Source: Cognatilysobacter terrigena
Lineage (GTDB): Bacteria > Pseudomonadota > Gammaproteobacteria > Xanthomonadales > Xanthomonadaceae
DNA length: 64,000 nucleotides
Assembly: GCF_004361065.1 (NCBI RefSeq)
Contig: NZ_SELT01000001.1
Coordinates: forward strand, 186,001 to 250,000
Direction of reading: 5' to 3'
Shown here: positions 7,724-16,732 of the stretch, piece after piece
Layout of the letters: each line of letters opens with the position of its first letter
Numbering within the stretch: position 1 is the first letter of the stretch
The notes under the pieces: model-generated
What the model was told of the DNA's origin: nothing
What the model saw: only the letters and a program-made list of their open reading frames with translations
Database searches by the model: none
Program-made: the position numbers and the translations under genes

Positions 7724-8206
7724 ATGTTGCGTTGTCTGGCCTGTATCGGTCTTTTCCTGCTCACCGCCTGTAGCGCTTCGCCGCAGGGTTCTGTCGCGCC
7801 CGCCACGCAAACGCCATCACGTGCGCCAGCCGTACCTGCGCCCGCACCGGCTGCTCGGCCTGCACCGGTTGCGGTGCATCTGCCGTCGCAGGCGTGCGCG
7901 CGAGAAGGGTACGAGGCGTTTTTCGAAGCATTCGTCCGCGAGCCGGGGCATCGCGCCGCGCTTGCGCTGCCCGGCGCACCGGTCGCCGACCTCGACATCG
8001 CGATGCGTGACTACAGCTGGGTGCTCGCGTCGAAGCCGGACACGCTCCTGGATATCGACGAGCACCGATCAGGCGACGAGTTCTCCGTGAGCGCCAAGCC
8101 TGTCGAACGGAACGAAGACGATGAGGTGGTCAAAGTGCTCGGCCCGACACGCACCTACACGTTCCGATACGTGAATGGCTGCTGGAAGTTCGCATCCGTC
8201 CAATGA
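7724..8206 (+). CDS. Lipoprotein, candidate immunity protein (X-Tfi)
   Basis: 160-residue lipoprotein with a short hydrophobic signal and lipobox LTAC followed by S, then a Pro/Ala-rich linker of about 40 residues and a C-terminal globular domain with two cysteines that end the fold (SQAC... VNGCWKFASVQ). AAGGAG stands eight bases before the ATG at 7724. The gene ends 22 bases before the XVIPCD protein in the same direction. Effectors of the Xanthomonadales type IV killing system that attack peptidoglycan are normally encoded with a periplasmic lipoprotein that protects the producer. That role is inferred from location and topology; no immunity family is recognised by sequence. Confidence 0.75.
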   Translation: MLRCLACIGLFLLTACSASPQGSVAPATQTPSRAPAVPAPAPAARPAPVAVHLPSQACAREGYEAFFEAFVREPGHRAALALPGAPVADLDIAMRDYSWVLASKPDTLLDIDEHRSGDEFSVSAKPVERNEDDEVVKVLGPTRTYTFRYVNGCWKFASVQ

Positions 8207-8228
8207 CAACAACTGCCAGGGAGGGCAC

Positions 8229-9464
8229 ATGGGCCGCTACAGACTGATCGAGAGCGCGGAGCACGGCATCGAGCGCGTGCATGGCTATGCGGATCTGGAG
8301 ATCCATCACCCGAGTCATCACGGCCACCAGCCGGGCCGCCATTACGCGACCGTCGACGGCCGCCGAGAAGAGGTTCTGAAGGCGCCGACTTCGGCCGGGC
8401 ATCTGATGGTTTCGAAGGACTTCATCCTGACCGACGAAGCGGGATCGACCCGTGTCCCGGTGCCGTCGCCTGCCGCGGGCTACGTCGGAAAAGTGGATGC
8501 GCGTAACGGTCTGGTCTGCATTTACGACCGGAAAGGCGGAGAACTCATCGCCCAGGTGCGCCATATGGATCTGCACGGGTCCGGCGTCCACGAAGGACAA
8601 ACGGTGGCCTACGGGCAGCCGCTCGGCTTCCAGGGTGGTTATGGTGGCGGCAATCCGCATGCCTATGGCGTTCACACGCATATCGATTTCAACACGGCGC
8701 GGCTCGACGACTTCAAGCGCTACTTCGCCGACTTGGACCGCGGGGTGATCACGATCGGTGGGGTACCGCACGTGCGGGCGACGCCGCAGATGCAGACGCT
8801 GCCCACATCCGGCGGCGAAGTCGCGCATTCGCAGGCACATCGCGGGGCTCACGCACCCGGGACGGCCACCGACGTCGCCGCGGTGCGACGCGCGCAGTCG
8901 GCGTTGGCCCACCTCGGCTATACAGGCGAAGACGGGCACGTCGTCCGGGTCGACGGCGTGGTGGGCGCGAACTCGCGTCACGCCCTTCGCGAATTCCAGC
9001 GGAACCATGGCCTCGTCGTTACCGGTGCGCTCGACGCGCAAACCGCGCAGCGCCTGTCCGAGGCGGAGCGCACGATGGCCAGCAGCACGCATCCGGCACA
9101 TGAACTCTATGGGCAGTCCCTCAGCGCCGTGCAGGAACTGGACCGTCGCATGGGAATTCCGGGAGGACCCCACACCCTCGCGCTTGCGGGTGCGAGGGCC
9201 GCCGAGGCGGCGCGCGCGGGCCTCAAGCACATAGATCGGGTGGAGATCGGTCGCGATCGCGTGCAAGTGCAGGCCGTTCAATTCGCGCGCGGCGTCGACG
9301 ATGCTGCGACCAATCGGATTTCCGCGCCGATCAATGTGGCGATCGCCGTAAACCAGTCGCTCGAAGAGAGCAGTCGGCAGGCGGCACGGGCCATCGAATC
9401 CCACGGGCGGACTGCGGAACAGCTCGCGCATCAGCACGCCCCAATGCGGAGTTCAGTGATGTAG
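8229..9464 (+). CDS. Putative type IV secretion effector: M23-like, PG-binding, XVIPCD
   Basis: 411-residue protein with three parts. Residues 45-165 resemble an M23/LytM peptidoglycan endopeptidase (PVPSPAAGYVG; H112; H149-T-H151). Residues 215-275 form a PG_binding_1 helical domain (AQSALAHLGYTG ... VDGVVGANSRHALREFQ). Residues 288-385 match the XVIPCD tag recognised by VirD4 (HPAHELYGQSLSAV, GLKHIDRVEIG, VNQSLEESSRQ), followed by a Gln/His-rich tail. No signal peptide is present, as expected for T4SS cargo. The ATG at 8229 has AGGGAGGG four bases upstream; an in-frame start 18 codons earlier overlaps the lipoprotein. It would degrade the cell wall of competitors; the T4SS itself is not in this window. 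Confidence 0.88.
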   Translation: MGRYRLIESAEHGIERVHGYADLEIHHPSHHGHQPGRHYATVDGRREEVLKAPTSAGHLMVSKDFILTDEAGSTRVPVPSPAAGYVGKVDARNGLVCIYDRKGGELIAQVRHMDLHGSGVHEGQTVAYGQPLGFQGGYGGGNPHAYGVHTHIDFNTARLDDFKRYFADLDRGVITIGGVPHVRATPQMQTLPTSGGEVAHSQAHRGAHAPGTATDVAAVRRAQSALAHLGYTGEDGHVVRVDGVVGANSRHALREFQRNHGLVVTGALDAQTAQRLSEAERTMASSTHPAHELYGQSLSAVQELDRRMGIPGGPHTLALAGARAAEAARAGLKHIDRVEIGRDRVQVQAVQFARGVDDAATNRISAPINVAIAVNQSLEESSRQAARAIESHGRTAEQLAHQHAPMRSSVM

Positions 9465-9479
9465 CGAAGCTGGGCGCAA

Positions 9480-9498
9480 CAAGGCGGCCGCCGCCTTG
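9480..9498 (+). terminator. Possible hairpin after the effector gene
   Basis: Nine-base arms (CAAGGCGGC / GCCGCCTTG) almost abut, 16 bases after the effector stop; the real loop would be three to five bases. No T-run follows, so this is a weak terminator candidate. Confidence 0.35.
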
Positions 9499-9653
9499 GC
9501 GCCACCGCGCGAGTCGCCCCAGTGAGTCGGCATCCGGGAATTGTTCTGTGGGGTGCCGACCCGCGCGTTCCTGCATTCATGACTTGCACGGCGAGCCGAC
9601 CGGCGGGCAAAAGCAAGACAGCGTCGCCCGCGCCACCGGTCTATCCTCGACGC

Positions 9654-10415
9654 ATGCAAAAGCTCGCCGACCGCTTCTGGAATATCCGCGGCACGTATCG
9701 TGTTGCCGGTGTGCTCAACATCGGCACGCACATGTCGCTCGTGCAGCGCGACGACGGTCGCTTTGTCGTCCTCGACGGTTGCGGCCTCGACGATGCGCAG
9801 CGCGATGCGTTGATGGCGCTGACCGACAACGGTGCGCTCGTCGACACCGTGATCCACGTCCACCCGTTCCACACCATGCACGTCGAGGCGACGCATCGGC
9901 TCCTGCCGAAGGCCACGCTGCATGGCACGGCGCGTCATCGCAAGCGGTTCCCGAACCTGCCGTGGTCGGGCGCACCGGTGGAGGAGTGGGCGGACGATCA
10001 GGCGTTCGCAGACGTGTTCGAGTTCTCGGTGCCGGCTGGCGTCGATTTCGTCTGCGTGGATGAGCGTGTGCACGTCGCGTCGGTGCTGGTGCGTCATCGC
10101 CCGTCCGGCATCGTGCATGTCGACGACACGCTCAACGTTCTTGCGCCGCAGGGTGCATTGCGTCGAATGCTGCCGCAGTCGTCCTTGCGCATGCATCCGC
10201 TGCTCGCAAGGGCGCTCAAGCCGAAAGCGGGCGCGGCGGACGACTACGTCGCATGGGCGCGTGGGCTGGCGGCGCGCTGGGCGGACACGCCTGTCGTCTG
10301 CGCGGCGCACTCGGCGGTGCGCCATCTGCCCGCGGGCGGTCTCCAGCGCGAGATGGAGGGCGCACTGGCGAAGGTGTCGCGCACGCTCGATCGGCATCGC
10401 GCGCGGCACGGTTGA
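9654..10415 (+). CDS. Metallo-beta-lactamase-fold hypothetical protein
   Basis: 253-residue soluble protein with the start of a metallo-beta-lactamase fold: beta-strands around residues 15-40 (NIGTHMSLVQRDDGRFVVLDGCGL) and then a histidine motif HVHPFHTMH near residue 67 in place of the usual HxHxDH. Later parts (SGIVHVDDTLNV, VVCAAHSAVRHL) supply further possible metal ligands. There is no signal peptide, so it acts in the cytosol. Substrate unknown. The ATG at 9654 gives a compact N-terminus, though the ribosome-binding site is weak. The upstream gene is the effector; no functional link is evident. Confidence 0.65.
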   Translation: MQKLADRFWNIRGTYRVAGVLNIGTHMSLVQRDDGRFVVLDGCGLDDAQRDALMALTDNGALVDTVIHVHPFHTMHVEATHRLLPKATLHGTARHRKRFPNLPWSGAPVEEWADDQAFADVFEFSVPAGVDFVCVDERVHVASVLVRHRPSGIVHVDDTLNVLAPQGALRRMLPQSSLRMHPLLARALKPKAGAADDYVAWARGLAARWADTPVVCAAHSAVRHLPAGGLQREMEGALAKVSRTLDRHRARHG

Positions 10416-10641
10416 AGCTCTGATGGTTCTGCGCGTGCGACGGCGGAGGCTGACGTTCGCGACCGGGATTCGACTGACTAAAGTTGATCCGGCCCATGCT
10501 GAGCGACATGTGTTGGCAGAAGGTCGACATACGGCTCGCGCACGAAGCCGCTCTTATTCGGCGACGCGCACAGACGCTCCTTCGCATATCCGCACTCTCG
10601 ATGAACGCGTTGTTGCGACGCCGTTCGCAACTCGCTTCACG

Positions 10642-10668
10642 TTGACACGACGCTCACGTGTCGCGCTC
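10642..10668 (+). promoter_or_regulatory. Possible promoter of the ParS/MbcA-like gene
   Basis: A perfect -35 hexamer TTGACA is at 10642-10647, 35 bases before the ATG at 10682. The matching -10 is poor (a TCGTAAT-type sequence near 10668). Position is right for the gene, so the call rests on the -35 box. Confidence 0.3.
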
Positions 10669-10681
10669 GTAATTTGGCGCC

Positions 10682-11107
10682 ATGGGGATTCCGACGCAGA
10701 CCGAGTTTTTCGACTGCACTGCAGCGTCGGAATTGTTGACCCATGAATTGAGGCGAGTGGTCCGCACGTTCCGCCTCGACGCACGCCGCCTGGCGCGCGT
10801 ACTGGCGATGGACGAAGGCGATGCGGCCGAGTTGCTTGCCGGACATCAATTGCTGCGCCCGTCCAGCCCTGAAGGACTGCGGACCTTGCGCCTCGTCCGC
10901 CTGCATCGCGCGCTGGGCGATGCGTTCGGAACGCTGGACGCGGTCGAGTGGTTCATGACGCACGCGAACGGCGAGGACGGTGCGATTCCGGCCGCGCTGC
11001 TCGAGGAGCCGGACGGGATCGAGCGTCTTTTCGCGCGGTTGGATTGCCAGGGCGTCGACCAGTGGCGTCCTCGCGAGTTCGCGCTACGCGTGGCGGGCGG
11101 GGTGTAA
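10682..11107 (+). CDS. ParS/MbcA-like antitoxin-type DNA-binding protein
   Basis: 141-residue protein. Residues 20-60 have a helix-turn-helix-like region (FRLDARRLARVLAMDEGDAAELL). Residues 75-120 resemble the Xre/MbcA/ParS toxin-binding domain (HRALGDAFGTLDAVEWFMTHAN ... PAALLEEPDGIERLFARL). In this family the protein neutralises a RES-domain toxin encoded just downstream and represses the operon. No RES toxin follows: the next gene is a metallo-beta-lactamase-fold hydrolase 280 bases away. It may be an orphan antitoxin or a repurposed regulator. The match is by pattern only. Confidence 0.55.
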   Translation: MGIPTQTEFFDCTAASELLTHELRRVVRTFRLDARRLARVLAMDEGDAAELLAGHQLLRPSSPEGLRTLRLVRLHRALGDAFGTLDAVEWFMTHANGEDGAIPAALLEEPDGIERLFARLDCQGVDQWRPREFALRVAGGV

Positions 11108-11390
11108 GCGGCGTCGGCCGAATTGCGCGTGACGGGGCGATGCGCTCGCATCGACCCGCTATCGGCCGCGCCGCGACCGGGCCACGGTCGAGATGCAACG
11201 GCTGCCGCAAAGCGTCCATCCATGCGCGTCACCTGGCTGACGGCCCGCCATCAAGCGATTCCCGGCCTATTGCGTTCACCCGGCCCGTCCCCACGTCGGT
11301 CGGACCGCGAGCGGGTATCCCGCTGTCACGAACGTGACGCAGGATCCGGCCGCCGGGCTTTCCCCGCTTTCGATGGGTGACCTCTTGGCA

Positions 11391-12434
11391 ATGTCCAATT
11401 CCGATCGCAGCCGCGCAGCGCAGCGCACCGACGGCCGGTTCCGCAATCTCGATCCCGAGCGCCGCGCGCCGGCAACGGATCGCAACGTGATGTGGGACTT
11501 CTTCTTCAACAAGCCGAAGAACACGGTGCCCGCCGCGCCGATCCCGGTTCGTGCGCTCTCGCGCGCGGAACTCGACGCCGCGCCCGATCGCAGTCTGTAT
11601 CGACTCGGCCATTCCACGCTGCTGCTGAAACTGCGCGGCGGGTGGTGGATCACCGATCCCGTGTTCGCGAAGCGCGCATCACCCGTGCAGTGGGCGGGCC
11701 CGCGCCGGTTCCACGTACCGCCCATCGCACTGCGCGACCTGCCGCCGCTGCGCGGCGTACTGCTCTCGCACGATCACTACGACCATCTCGATCGCGCCGC
11801 GGTACGTCGGCTCGCGAAGACGGGCGTGCATTTCTACATGCCGATCGGCGTCGGCGACCGCCTCGCCGCGTGGGGCGTACCGAAGCAGGCGATTCACGAG
11901 TTCGACTGGTGGCAGGGCATCGGCGTCGACGGCCTGCGCCTCACCGCGACGCCCGCGCAGCACTTTTCCGGTCGCACGTTGTCCGATCGCAACCGCACGC
12001 TGTGGGCGTCGTGGGTGATCGAGGACGGCGACTTCCGCCTGTTCTTCAGCGGCGACAGCGGCTATTTCAGCGGCTTCCGCGCCATCGGCGAGCGCTTCGG
12101 CCCCTTCGACGTCACGTGCATCGAGACCGGGGCCTACAACGTCAACTGGCCCGGCGTGCACATGCAGCCCGAGGAGACGGTGCAGGCCCACATCGACCTG
12201 CGCGGCCGCTGGCTGCTGCCCATACACAACGGCACGTTCGACCTCGCCATGCATGCCTGGTACGAGCCGTTCGAGCGCGTCCACGAGCTCGCGCACGCGC
12301 GCGGTGTCGCGCTCACGACGCCCGCATTCGGCGAACGCCTGCAGATGGACGCGCCGCACGCGGGAGCGGCGTGGTGGCGAACGGTCGAAGGCGCGCGACC
12401 GGCGACGTCGCAACTGGCGCCGGACGCGCGCTGA
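11391..12434 (+). CDS. MBL-fold hydrolase, NAPE-PLD/UlaG-like
   Basis: 347-residue metallohydrolase with the complete metallo-beta-lactamase motif SHDHYDHLD (HxHxDH), an upstream HST motif (YRLGHSTLLL), a second histidine region (ATPAQHFSGRT), FSGDSGYF and a final metal histidine (LPIHNGTFDLA). This order matches the Lactamase_B_2 family, which includes NAPE-hydrolysing phospholipase D and bacterial relatives. No signal peptide. The opening MSNSDRS...DGRFRN resembles family N-termini, so the ATG at 11391 is chosen; a GTG at 11334 and an ATG at 11373 are in frame. Physiological substrate unknown, possibly a phospholipid derivative. Confidence 0.82.
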   Translation: MSNSDRSRAAQRTDGRFRNLDPERRAPATDRNVMWDFFFNKPKNTVPAAPIPVRALSRAELDAAPDRSLYRLGHSTLLLKLRGGWWITDPVFAKRASPVQWAGPRRFHVPPIALRDLPPLRGVLLSHDHYDHLDRAAVRRLAKTGVHFYMPIGVGDRLAAWGVPKQAIHEFDWWQGIGVDGLRLTATPAQHFSGRTLSDRNRTLWASWVIEDGDFRLFFSGDSGYFSGFRAIGERFGPFDVTCIETGAYNVNWPGVHMQPEETVQAHIDLRGRWLLPIHNGTFDLAMHAWYEPFERVHELAHARGVALTTPAFGERLQMDAPHAGAAWWRTVEGARPATSQLAPDAR

Positions 12435-12533
12435 TCGAGTCACCGCGGACACCGAGCGGCTGCGGTTGGGTCGACCAACCCGTCGCATAATCGCGACGGG
12501 CCATCGACGGCCCGCGAGTCCTCGGAGTCCGCC

Positions 12534-13943
12534 ATGACGTTCGACGATTTCGGACCGCTGCTCGCGCGTGCGCATTCGCACGCGACGCAGTTTCTCGACG
12601 CGTTGCCCGAGCGCTTTGTCGGCGCGCGTGCGGGGCGCGACGAAATGATCGCGGCATTCGATACGCCGCTGCCGGTCGACGGCGAGCCCGGCACCGCGGT
12701 GCTCGATCGCCTCGCCGCGAGCGCGCCGCGCGGCGCGCAGGCGTGTGCTGGCCCGCGGTATTTCGGCTTCGTGATCGGCGGCGCGGTGCCGGTGGCGCTC
12801 GCGACCGACTGGCTCGTGTCGACGTGGGACCAGAACGCCGGCATCCACGTCATTTCGCCGCTGACCGCCGCGGTGGAGGAGGTCGCCGCGCGTTGGCTGC
12901 TCGACCTGTTCGATCTGCCGCGCGAGAGCGGCGTCGGCTTCGTGACGGGCTGCCAGATGGCGCATTTCACCTGCCTTGCGGCAGCGCGACACGGCGTGCT
13001 GCGCCGCGTCGGATGGGATGTCGAGGCCGACGGGTTGATGGGCGCACCGCGCGTGCACGTCGTCGCCTCGGCGGAAGCGCATGTCACCGTCGACGTGGCG
13101 CTTCGATATCTCGGTCTCGGCACGCGATCGATGGTGAAAGTCGATTCCGACGAGCAGGGCCGCATGCGCGTGGATCATCTGCGCGAGGTCATGGCGCGTC
13201 TCGACGGCCCGGTCATCGTCTGCGCGCAGGCCGGAAACGTGAATACCGGCGCATTCGATCCGCTGCGCGAAATCGCGGAGATCGCGCATTCGCGCGATGC
13301 GTGGCTGCACGTCGATGGCGCGTTCGGGCTGTGGGCACGCGCGGGCCACGCCGTGCGCGAGGTCGCCGACGGTATGGAACTCGCCGATTCATGGGCCACC
13401 GACGCGCACAAGTGGCTCAACGTGCCGTACGACAGTGGCGTCGCCATCGTGCGCAATGCGGAGGATCACCGCGCGGCGATGACGGTATCGGCGGCGTACC
13501 TCGTGCAGACACGCGGCGCCGAGCGCGACGCGGTCGACTGGGTGCCCGAGTTTTCGCGTCGTGCGCGTGGCATCCCGGTGTATGCGGCGCTGCGAGCGCT
13601 CGGTCGCTCCGGTGTCGCCGACCTGGTCGATCGCTGTTGCGCGCATGCGCGGAGGTTCGCGCAGCTGCTCGGCGATGCGCCGGGCGTGCGTGTGCTCAAC
13701 GACGTCGTGCTCAACCAGGTGCTGGTGCGTTTCGGTGACGACGACGCCACCACGCGTGCGGTCGTCGAAGGCATCCAGCGGGACGGCACGTGCTGGGCGA
13801 GTGGCACGACGTGGCATGGGCTCGCGGCGTTGCGCATCTCGGTATCGAACTGGGCGACGACGGCCGATGATGTCGAGCGCAGTGCCGACGCGATGCTGCG
13901 GGTGTATCGCGAGGTCACGCAGCGCGAGCCGGCCTCCGGTTGA
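12534..13943 (+). CDS. PLP-dependent decarboxylase, aromatic-amino-acid type
   Basis: 469-residue group II pyridoxal-phosphate decarboxylase. The PLP lysine is K293 (DAHKWLNVPYD), D261 in LHVDGAFG contacts the pyridine nitrogen, and H183 lies in the stacking segment (ASAEAHVT). The fold covers the usual length for aromatic-L-amino-acid or tyrosine/glutamate-type decarboxylases. The fine specificity cannot be read from sequence; context gives no pathway. GGAG stands nine bases before the ATG. The gene ends about 80 bases before a PhnB-like protein in the same direction, which may share its transcript. Confidence 0.88.
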   Translation: MTFDDFGPLLARAHSHATQFLDALPERFVGARAGRDEMIAAFDTPLPVDGEPGTAVLDRLAASAPRGAQACAGPRYFGFVIGGAVPVALATDWLVSTWDQNAGIHVISPLTAAVEEVAARWLLDLFDLPRESGVGFVTGCQMAHFTCLAAARHGVLRRVGWDVEADGLMGAPRVHVVASAEAHVTVDVALRYLGLGTRSMVKVDSDEQGRMRVDHLREVMARLDGPVIVCAQAGNVNTGAFDPLREIAEIAHSRDAWLHVDGAFGLWARAGHAVREVADGMELADSWATDAHKWLNVPYDSGVAIVRNAEDHRAAMTVSAAYLVQTRGAERDAVDWVPEFSRRARGIPVYAALRALGRSGVADLVDRCCAHARRFAQLLGDAPGVRVLNDVVLNQVLVRFGDDDATTRAVVEGIQRDGTCWASGTTWHGLAALRISVSNWATTADDVERSADAMLRVYREVTQREPASG

Positions 13944-14023
13944 TCGGCGACAGGGCCCATGGCCGCTTGCGACCCGCCCGGTGAGCGGCCATCGTGGCGT
14001 CCCACCCGCCCGGTAGCCCCGCC

Positions 14024-14509
14024 ATGATCCCGAAGATCCGCCCCTGCCTGTGGTTCGATGGAAATGCCGAAGACGCCGCGCGCTTCTATGCGGAGACATT
14101 TCCCGATAGCCGCATCGATGCCGTGCATCGCGCACCGGGCGACTATCCGGCCGGGAAGCAGGGCGATCCGCTGGTGGTCGAGGCCACCATCCTCGGCATG
14201 CCCTTCATGCTCTTGAACGGCGGCCCGCAATTCAAATTCGACGAAGCGGTGAGTTTCCAGGTCGCGACCGACGACCAAGAAGAAACGGATCGCTACTGGA
14301 ACGCCATCGTCAGCAACGGCGGTCAGGCGAGTGAATGCGGCTGGTGCAAGGATCGCTACGGCCTGTCGTGGCAGATCACGCCGCGACGCCTGACCGAATA
14401 CATGGCCGCGGGCGGCGAAACCGCCGCGCGCGCATTCGGCGCGATGATGACGATGGGCAAGATCGACATCGCGACGCTCGATCGCGCGGTGCAGGGCGTT
14501 CCCGCCTGA
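14024..14509 (+). CDS. PhnB-like VOC-family protein
   Basis: 161-residue protein of the PhnB/3-demethylubiquinone-9 3-methyltransferase-like VOC family (CLWFDGNAEDAARFYAETFPDS at the start; FQVATDDQEETDRYWNAIVSNGG; GWCKDRYGLSWQITP near the end). The fold is the paired beta-alpha-beta glyoxalase/dioxygenase fold. Members lack a uniform known reaction despite the methyltransferase name. Cytosolic. The ATG at 14024 gives the usual N-terminus of the family; in-frame sequence upstream shows no family match. Confidence 0.87.
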   Translation: MIPKIRPCLWFDGNAEDAARFYAETFPDSRIDAVHRAPGDYPAGKQGDPLVVEATILGMPFMLLNGGPQFKFDEAVSFQVATDDQEETDRYWNAIVSNGGQASECGWCKDRYGLSWQITPRRLTEYMAAGGETAARAFGAMMTMGKIDIATLDRAVQGVPA

Positions 14510-14686
14510 CGTTGCCTTCGCCGTGCAGCGGCACGCGGCATCGCCGTCGCGCGTCGTCATCTGAACCGTCGTTGTCCCGTGCGCGTCGCGCCTGGCTGCG
14601 CTGTGGCGGGATGTGACCTTCGGGGCTTGGCGCGGGCTGCGGACTTCGACAAAGTCCGCGCTTCATTCCTTCCCCCGGAGTGCCCG

Positions 14687-16732
14687 ATGGGTCGCCTTGC
14701 GTCTTCCGTGCGTCTTGCCCTGTTCACCGCTGGCCTCGTGCTGTCCACGGGCGGCGCCGTCGCCGCGGGTACGCCGCAGGATTTCCTCGCTGCGCATCTC
14801 GACCGCTCGGTCGACCCGGGCGTCGACTTCTTCCAGTACGCGAACGGTGGCTGGCTGAAGGCGCATCCGATCCCGAAGTCGGAGTCGAGCTGGGGCATCG
14901 GCAACGAGGTCGACGACGAGCTGTACGCGCGGCTGCGCACCATCAGCGAATCGGCAGCGAAGACCAAGGCCGCCGCCGGCAGCGACACGCAGAAGATCGG
15001 CGACTTCTGGGCGACGGCGATGGATACGGCGAAGGCCGACCAGCTCGGCGTGCGTCCCCTCGACGTCGAACTCGGGCGCATCGACGCGATGGACACGACC
15101 GGCGCGGTCCTCGACGGCGTGTTCGCGCTCAAACCGATCGGCGTCGGCGCGCTGTTCCGCGTGGGTGTCGGGCAGGACAGCAAGGACAGCGCGACGATGG
15201 CGGTGCACGTCTCGCAGGGCGGCCTGGGCCTTCCGGAGCGTGACTTCTACTTCAACCCGGAGGCGGGCGTCGCCAAGCTGCGCACCGCGTACGTCGCGCA
15301 CATCGCGCGGACTTTCGAGCTGCTCGGCCGCAAGCCCGACGATGCGAAGGCCGCGGCCGACAAGGTGATGGCGTTCGAGACCGCGCTCGCCCAGGCGTCG
15401 CGCAAGCTCGAGGACCTGCGCGATCCGGAGAAGAACTACAACAAGATGTCGCCGGCGGAGTTGACGTCGAAGTACACGCCGTCGATCGACTGGACCGCGC
15501 GCCTCGCCGCCTGGAACCTGCATCCGACCTACGTGATCGTCGGGCAGCCGGAGTTCCTGGCCGCCGAGGACAAACTCGTTCGCGAGACGCCGGTGAGCGT
15601 GCTGCAGGACTATCTGCGCTATCACCTCGTCGACAAGTACTCGCCCTTCCTCTCGAGTACGTTCGACGCCGAGAACTTCGACTTCCACGGCCGCGCGATG
15701 TCGGGCCAGCAGGAGCAGCGTCCGCGCTGGAAGCGTGTGCTCGACGAAGAGAACGACGCGATGGGCATGGTGCTCGGGCGCATCTTCGTCCGCGACTATT
15801 TCCCGGCGGCGTCGAAGAAACGCTATTCGGACATGGTCGAAGCGATCCGCACGACGTATCGCGACCGCATCGAACGCCTCGACTGGATGGGCGCCGAAAC
15901 GAAGTCGAAGGCGCTCGCGAAACTGGCCGCGATCACGCCGAAGGTCGGCTATCCGGACAAGTGGAAGGATTACTCCGCACTGCAGGTCGGCCGTGATTCG
16001 TATGCCGCGAACGTGATGAACGCCGAGCGCTGGCAGTTCCAGGACAACCTGTCCAAGTTCGGCAGGCCGGTCGATCGCACCGAATGGGACATGACGCCGC
16101 AGACGTACAACGCGTACTACAACCCGTCGAACAACGAGATCGTGCTGCCGGCGGCGATCTTTATGGTGCCGGGCGTGCCGGACGCGAAGGTCGACGACGC
16201 GGTGGCGTACGGCTACGTGGCCGCGAGCACGATCGGCCACGAGATCACGCACGGTTTCGACGACGAAGGCCGCCAGTTCGACGCGAAGGGCAACCTCTCC
16301 GGCTGGTGGACGCCCGAGGACGCCGCGCGTTTCAACGCCGCGGCGCAGAAGATGGTCGACCAGTTCAACGCGTACGAGCCGCTGCCCGGCCTGCACATCA
16401 ACGGCAAGGCCGCGCTCGGCGAGAACATCGCGGACTACGGCGGCGTGCTGCTCGGCCTCGAAGCCTTCGAGAAGACCGCGCAGTACAAGCAGGGCAAGTC
16501 GATCGGCGGCCTGACGCCGACGCAGCGCTACTTCCTCGGGTACGCGCTGGGTTGGATGAGCCAGCAGCGCGACGAGAAGCTGCGCCAGCGCCTGCTTTCC
16601 GACGTGCACGCACCCGCGAAGTGGCGCGTGCTCGGCCCGATGTCGAACGTCCCCGAGTTCTACCAGGCGTTCAACGTGAAGCCGGGCCAGCCGATGTGGC
16701 GCGCACCTGGGGATCGGGTGCGGATCTGGTGA
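14687..16732 (+). CDS. Secreted M13-family zinc metallopeptidase (PepO/neprilysin-like)
   Basis: 681-residue peptidase with a signal peptide (basic start, hydrophobic LALFTAGLVLS, cleavage near AVAAG). The N-terminal M13 domain begins with VDPGVDFFQYANGGWLK. The catalytic domain has NAYYNPSNNEI, the zinc motif HEITH with GFDDEG, the third zinc ligand in GENIADYGG, and the family ending CxxW-like RVRIW. It cleaves oligopeptides in the periplasm or outside the cell. GGAG precedes the ATG at 14687. A second M13 gene lies at 48879; the two are paralogs with the same architecture. Confidence 0.93.
   Translation: MGRLASSVRLALFTAGLVLSTGGAVAAGTPQDFLAAHLDRSVDPGVDFFQYANGGWLKAHPIPKSESSWGIGNEVDDELYARLRTISESAAKTKAAAGSDTQKIGDFWATAMDTAKADQLGVRPLDVELGRIDAMDTTGAVLDGVFALKPIGVGALFRVGVGQDSKDSATMAVHVSQGGLGLPERDFYFNPEAGVAKLRTAYVAHIARTFELLGRKPDDAKAAADKVMAFETALAQASRKLEDLRDPEKNYNKMSPAELTSKYTPSIDWTARLAAWNLHPTYVIVGQPEFLAAEDKLVRETPVSVLQDYLRYHLVDKYSPFLSSTFDAENFDFHGRAMSGQQEQRPRWKRVLDEENDAMGMVLGRIFVRDYFPAASKKRYSDMVEAIRTTYRDRIERLDWMGAETKSKALAKLAAITPKVGYPDKWKDYSALQVGRDSYAANVMNAERWQFQDNLSKFGRPVDRTEWDMTPQTYNAYYNPSNNEIVLPAAIFMVPGVPDAKVDDAVAYGYVAASTIGHEITHGFDDEGRQFDAKGNLSGWWTPEDAARFNAAAQKMVDQFNAYEPLPGLHINGKAALGENIADYGGVLLGLEAFEKTAQYKQGKSIGGLTPTQRYFLGYALGWMSQQRDEKLRQRLLSDVHAPAKWRVLGPMSNVPEFYQAFNVKPGQPMWRAPGDRVRIW

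Noticed and set aside
14663-16609. Long minus-strand frame of 648 codons over the M13 peptidase
   Set aside because: It has Arg/Val/His composition typical of the antisense of a GC-rich gene and no motif, whereas the plus strand encodes an unmistakable M13 peptidase.
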